Source: Hyphomicrobiales bacterium (GTDB lineage: Bacteria; Pseudomonadota; Alphaproteobacteria; Rhizobiales; Beijerinckiaceae). Taken from it: a stretch of 36,515 nt of DNA. Where the stretch lies: contig JAFBAS010000080.1 in the NCBI GenBank assembly GCA_019247605.1, positions 1-36,515 of the forward strand. Direction: 5' to 3'. A program made the translations under genes and the position numbers. Below are positions 35,181 through 36,515 of the stretch, piece after piece. The number at the start of each line of letters is the position of its first letter. The stretch's first letter is position 1. The notes below the pieces were generated by a model. It worked only from the letters and a program-made list of their open reading frames with translations. It had not been told where the DNA came from and ran no database searches.

Positions 35181-36515
35181 ATGGGCGAACTCGTGATCGA
35201 CAGGACATTACCCTCGACCCCCGAACCGAGACTTTCCGTATCCGCGCTTGCGGACCTTTGGGAGCGCGTGCGTCGCAAGTTGCGCGCCGAGCTCGGCGAT
35301 GACGTTGTCGCAAGCTGGTTCGGTTCGCTCGAGCTTGCCGGCATCGAAGGAGGCGTCGCGCGTTTGAGCGTGCCGACGCGCTTTCTCAAGAGCTGGATCG
35401 ACACCCATTACGCGGAACGTTTGCGCAAGCATTTCGCGGCCGACTGCAACGCGGTGAGCGTTGAGGTGAGCGTGCGGGGCGCAACGCCTCAACGAAGCTC
35501 GGTGACGCGGATTGCGACACGCCTTGCCGATGCGTCGGCAGCTTGCGAGATCGCGTCCACCTTTCCTCGCCCACTCTCGCGTCCCGGGCCTGACGGCCGA
35601 CGCGACAAAAAACAGCAGGAAGTCACGATGCCGTTGTCGGTTGCAGCCGCGCTCGACCGGCAACTGACCTTCGACAACTTCGTCGTCGGTCGCTCTAACC
35701 AATTTGCTTGCGCGGCCGCCCGCAAGGTGGGGGAGACCGTCGGCGGGCAGGCCGTCTACAACCCACTCTATATCCATGCGGCCGTCGGCCTCGGAAAGAC
35801 TCACCTCGCGCAAGCCATGGCGCATTCGTGCGAGTCGCGCGCGATGCGGGCGCTCTATCTTACGGCGGATCGCTTCATGCACGGCTTCGTCTCCGCGCTG
35901 CGCTCGCAAACCGCGATTCAATTCAAGGACCAGATGCGCAATATCGATCTCTTGATCGTGGACGATGTGCAGTTCCTCCAGGGCAAGACGGTGCAGCAGG
36001 AGTTCTGCCACATCATCAACGCGCTTGCCGATCAGCGTCGGCAAATGGTCGTCGCGGCCGATCGTCCGCCGGGCGATCTCGAGGGCCTGGATGAACGGAT
36101 CAAGTCTCGCCTCGCGGGTGGACTGTGCGTCGAGATCGGCGCGTTCGACGAGGACTTGCGCCGTCGCATTCTGGAGCGGCGCATCGCCTCCGCGAGCGAG
36201 CGCGACCCGTCCTTCAAAGTGCCGCAGAACGTGATCGATTTCGTCGCCTCCTCGATCACGAGCAACGGGCGTGATCTCGACGGGGCGGTGAACCGGCTTC
36301 TGGCGCATGCAAGCTTTGCCGGCGCGCATGTGACGCTCGAATCGGCGGAGACTGCGATCCGCGATCTCATCCGTGCGCGCGAACCCAAGCGGGTGCGTGT
36401 CGAGGAAATCCTCAAGCTCGTCTCGGCCCATTTCAATGTGACGCGCGCCGACCTTCTCTCTTCGCGCCGCACCGCGAGCGTCGTGCGGCCGCGGCAGATC
36501 GCCATGTATCTTTCG
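35181..36515 (+). CDS. dnaA: Chromosomal replication initiator DnaA, 3' end missing
   Basis: 445 codons are visible; the gene leaves the window within domain IV. Domain I begins LADLWERVRRKLRAELGDDVVASWFGSLEL. A variable linker precedes the AAA+ domain, with LTFDNFVVGRSNQFACAAARKV, a Walker A AAVGLGKT (200-207), Walker B LLIVDDVQFLQGK and the box VII segment LDERIKSRLAGGL. Domain IV is entered at VEEILKLVSAHFNVTRADLLSSRR and is cut at RQIAMYLS, before the DnaA signature finishes. The first Walker A position is Ala where E. coli has Gly. ATG 35181 is chosen for the upstream GGGAAAAGG; an in-frame ATG at 35136 would add 15 residues. Confidence 0.95.
   Translation, partial: MGELVIDRTLPSTPEPRLSVSALADLWERVRRKLRAELGDDVVASWFGSLELAGIEGGVARLSVPTRFLKSWIDTHYAERLRKHFAADCNAVSVEVSVRGATPQRSSVTRIATRLADASAACEIASTFPRPLSRPGPDGRRDKKQQEVTMPLSVAAALDRQLTFDNFVVGRSNQFACAAARKVGETVGGQAVYNPLYIHAAVGLGKTHLAQAMAHSCESRAMRALYLTADRFMHGFVSALRSQTAIQFKDQMRNIDLLIVDDVQFLQGKTVQQEFCHIINALADQRRQMVVAADRPPGDLEGLDERIKSRLAGGLCVEIGAFDEDLRRRILERRIASASERDPSFKVPQNVIDFVASSITSNGRDLDGAVNRLLAHASFAGAHVTLESAETAIRDLIRAREPKRVRVEEILKLVSAHFNVTRADLLSSRRTASVVRPRQIAMYLS

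Overview
The window is chromosomal DNA of a GC-rich (low-60s % by eye) alphaproteobacterium, most likely a member of the Hyphomicrobiales (Rhizobiales). The evidence is the housekeeping gene content and order: rimP-nusA-ylxR-infB-rbfA-truB-rpsO-pnp, rpsT next to dnaA, and rnpB next to rsmH. A CtrA-type TTAA-N7-TTAA site upstream of dnaA, an alphaproteobacterial type A RNase P RNA and a ThiC behind a TPP riboswitch agree with this. Genus cannot be fixed from the sequence alone. Apart from one toxin-antitoxin pair there is no sign of mobile DNA: no transposase, integrase, tRNA, rRNA or CRISPR array was seen.

Layout. 1-802 (minus): the 5' end of rsmH (edge of the division/cell-wall cluster) and rnpB with its promoter; no mraZ is visible between them. 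918-1562 (plus): a HigB/HigA-like toxin-antitoxin pair with a 14-bp palindrome at its promoter. 1680-10912 (plus): promoter, TPP riboswitch and thiC; an orphan LivF-type ATPase and LivM-type permease; then a complete dipeptide/oligopeptide-type ABC importer (binding protein, two permeases, one protein holding both ATPases). 10995-12231 (minus): yebC-ruvC, where ruvC appears to start at CTG and ruvAB do not follow. 12389-17115 (plus): secreted MltB-like lytic transglycosylase, then a tight set of PPK2 polyphosphate kinase, class II aldolase/short-chain dehydrogenase fusion and DOPA 4,5-dioxygenase-like protein. 17159-18526 (minus): type II NADH dehydrogenase-like flavoprotein. 18623-29886 (minus): the translation/transcription-factor operon, read from rimP to pnp, with a signal peptidase I gene placed between infB and rbfA, and a candidate transcription attenuator in the leader of rimP. 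30057-30689 (minus): a small exported protein of unknown function. 30824-33760 (plus): a hotdog thioesterase and parC, the latter behind a near-consensus promoter and a structured leader of about 190 nt. 33839-36515 (plus): rpsT with its own promoter, a 940-bp gene-free region with DnaA-box and CtrA-box sequences, and dnaA cut by the window end.

How the parts work together. Most genes serve basic information processing: ribosome maturation (RimP, RbfA, TruB, S15, S20, RsmH), transcription (NusA, YlxR), initiation (IF-2), RNA decay and processing (PNPase, RNase P), replication and topology (DnaA, ParC) and recombination (RuvC). Between these are accessory metabolic cassettes for nutrient import, polyphosphate use and aldol/aromatic metabolism. 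The points that best repay a second look are the rimP leader with mutually exclusive pairings, the CTG start of ruvC, the rpsT-dnaA control region, the long parC leader, lepB inside the infB-rbfA interval, and the thiC-livFM-dpp arrangement. No clearly new multi-gene system (for example a defence island) was found.
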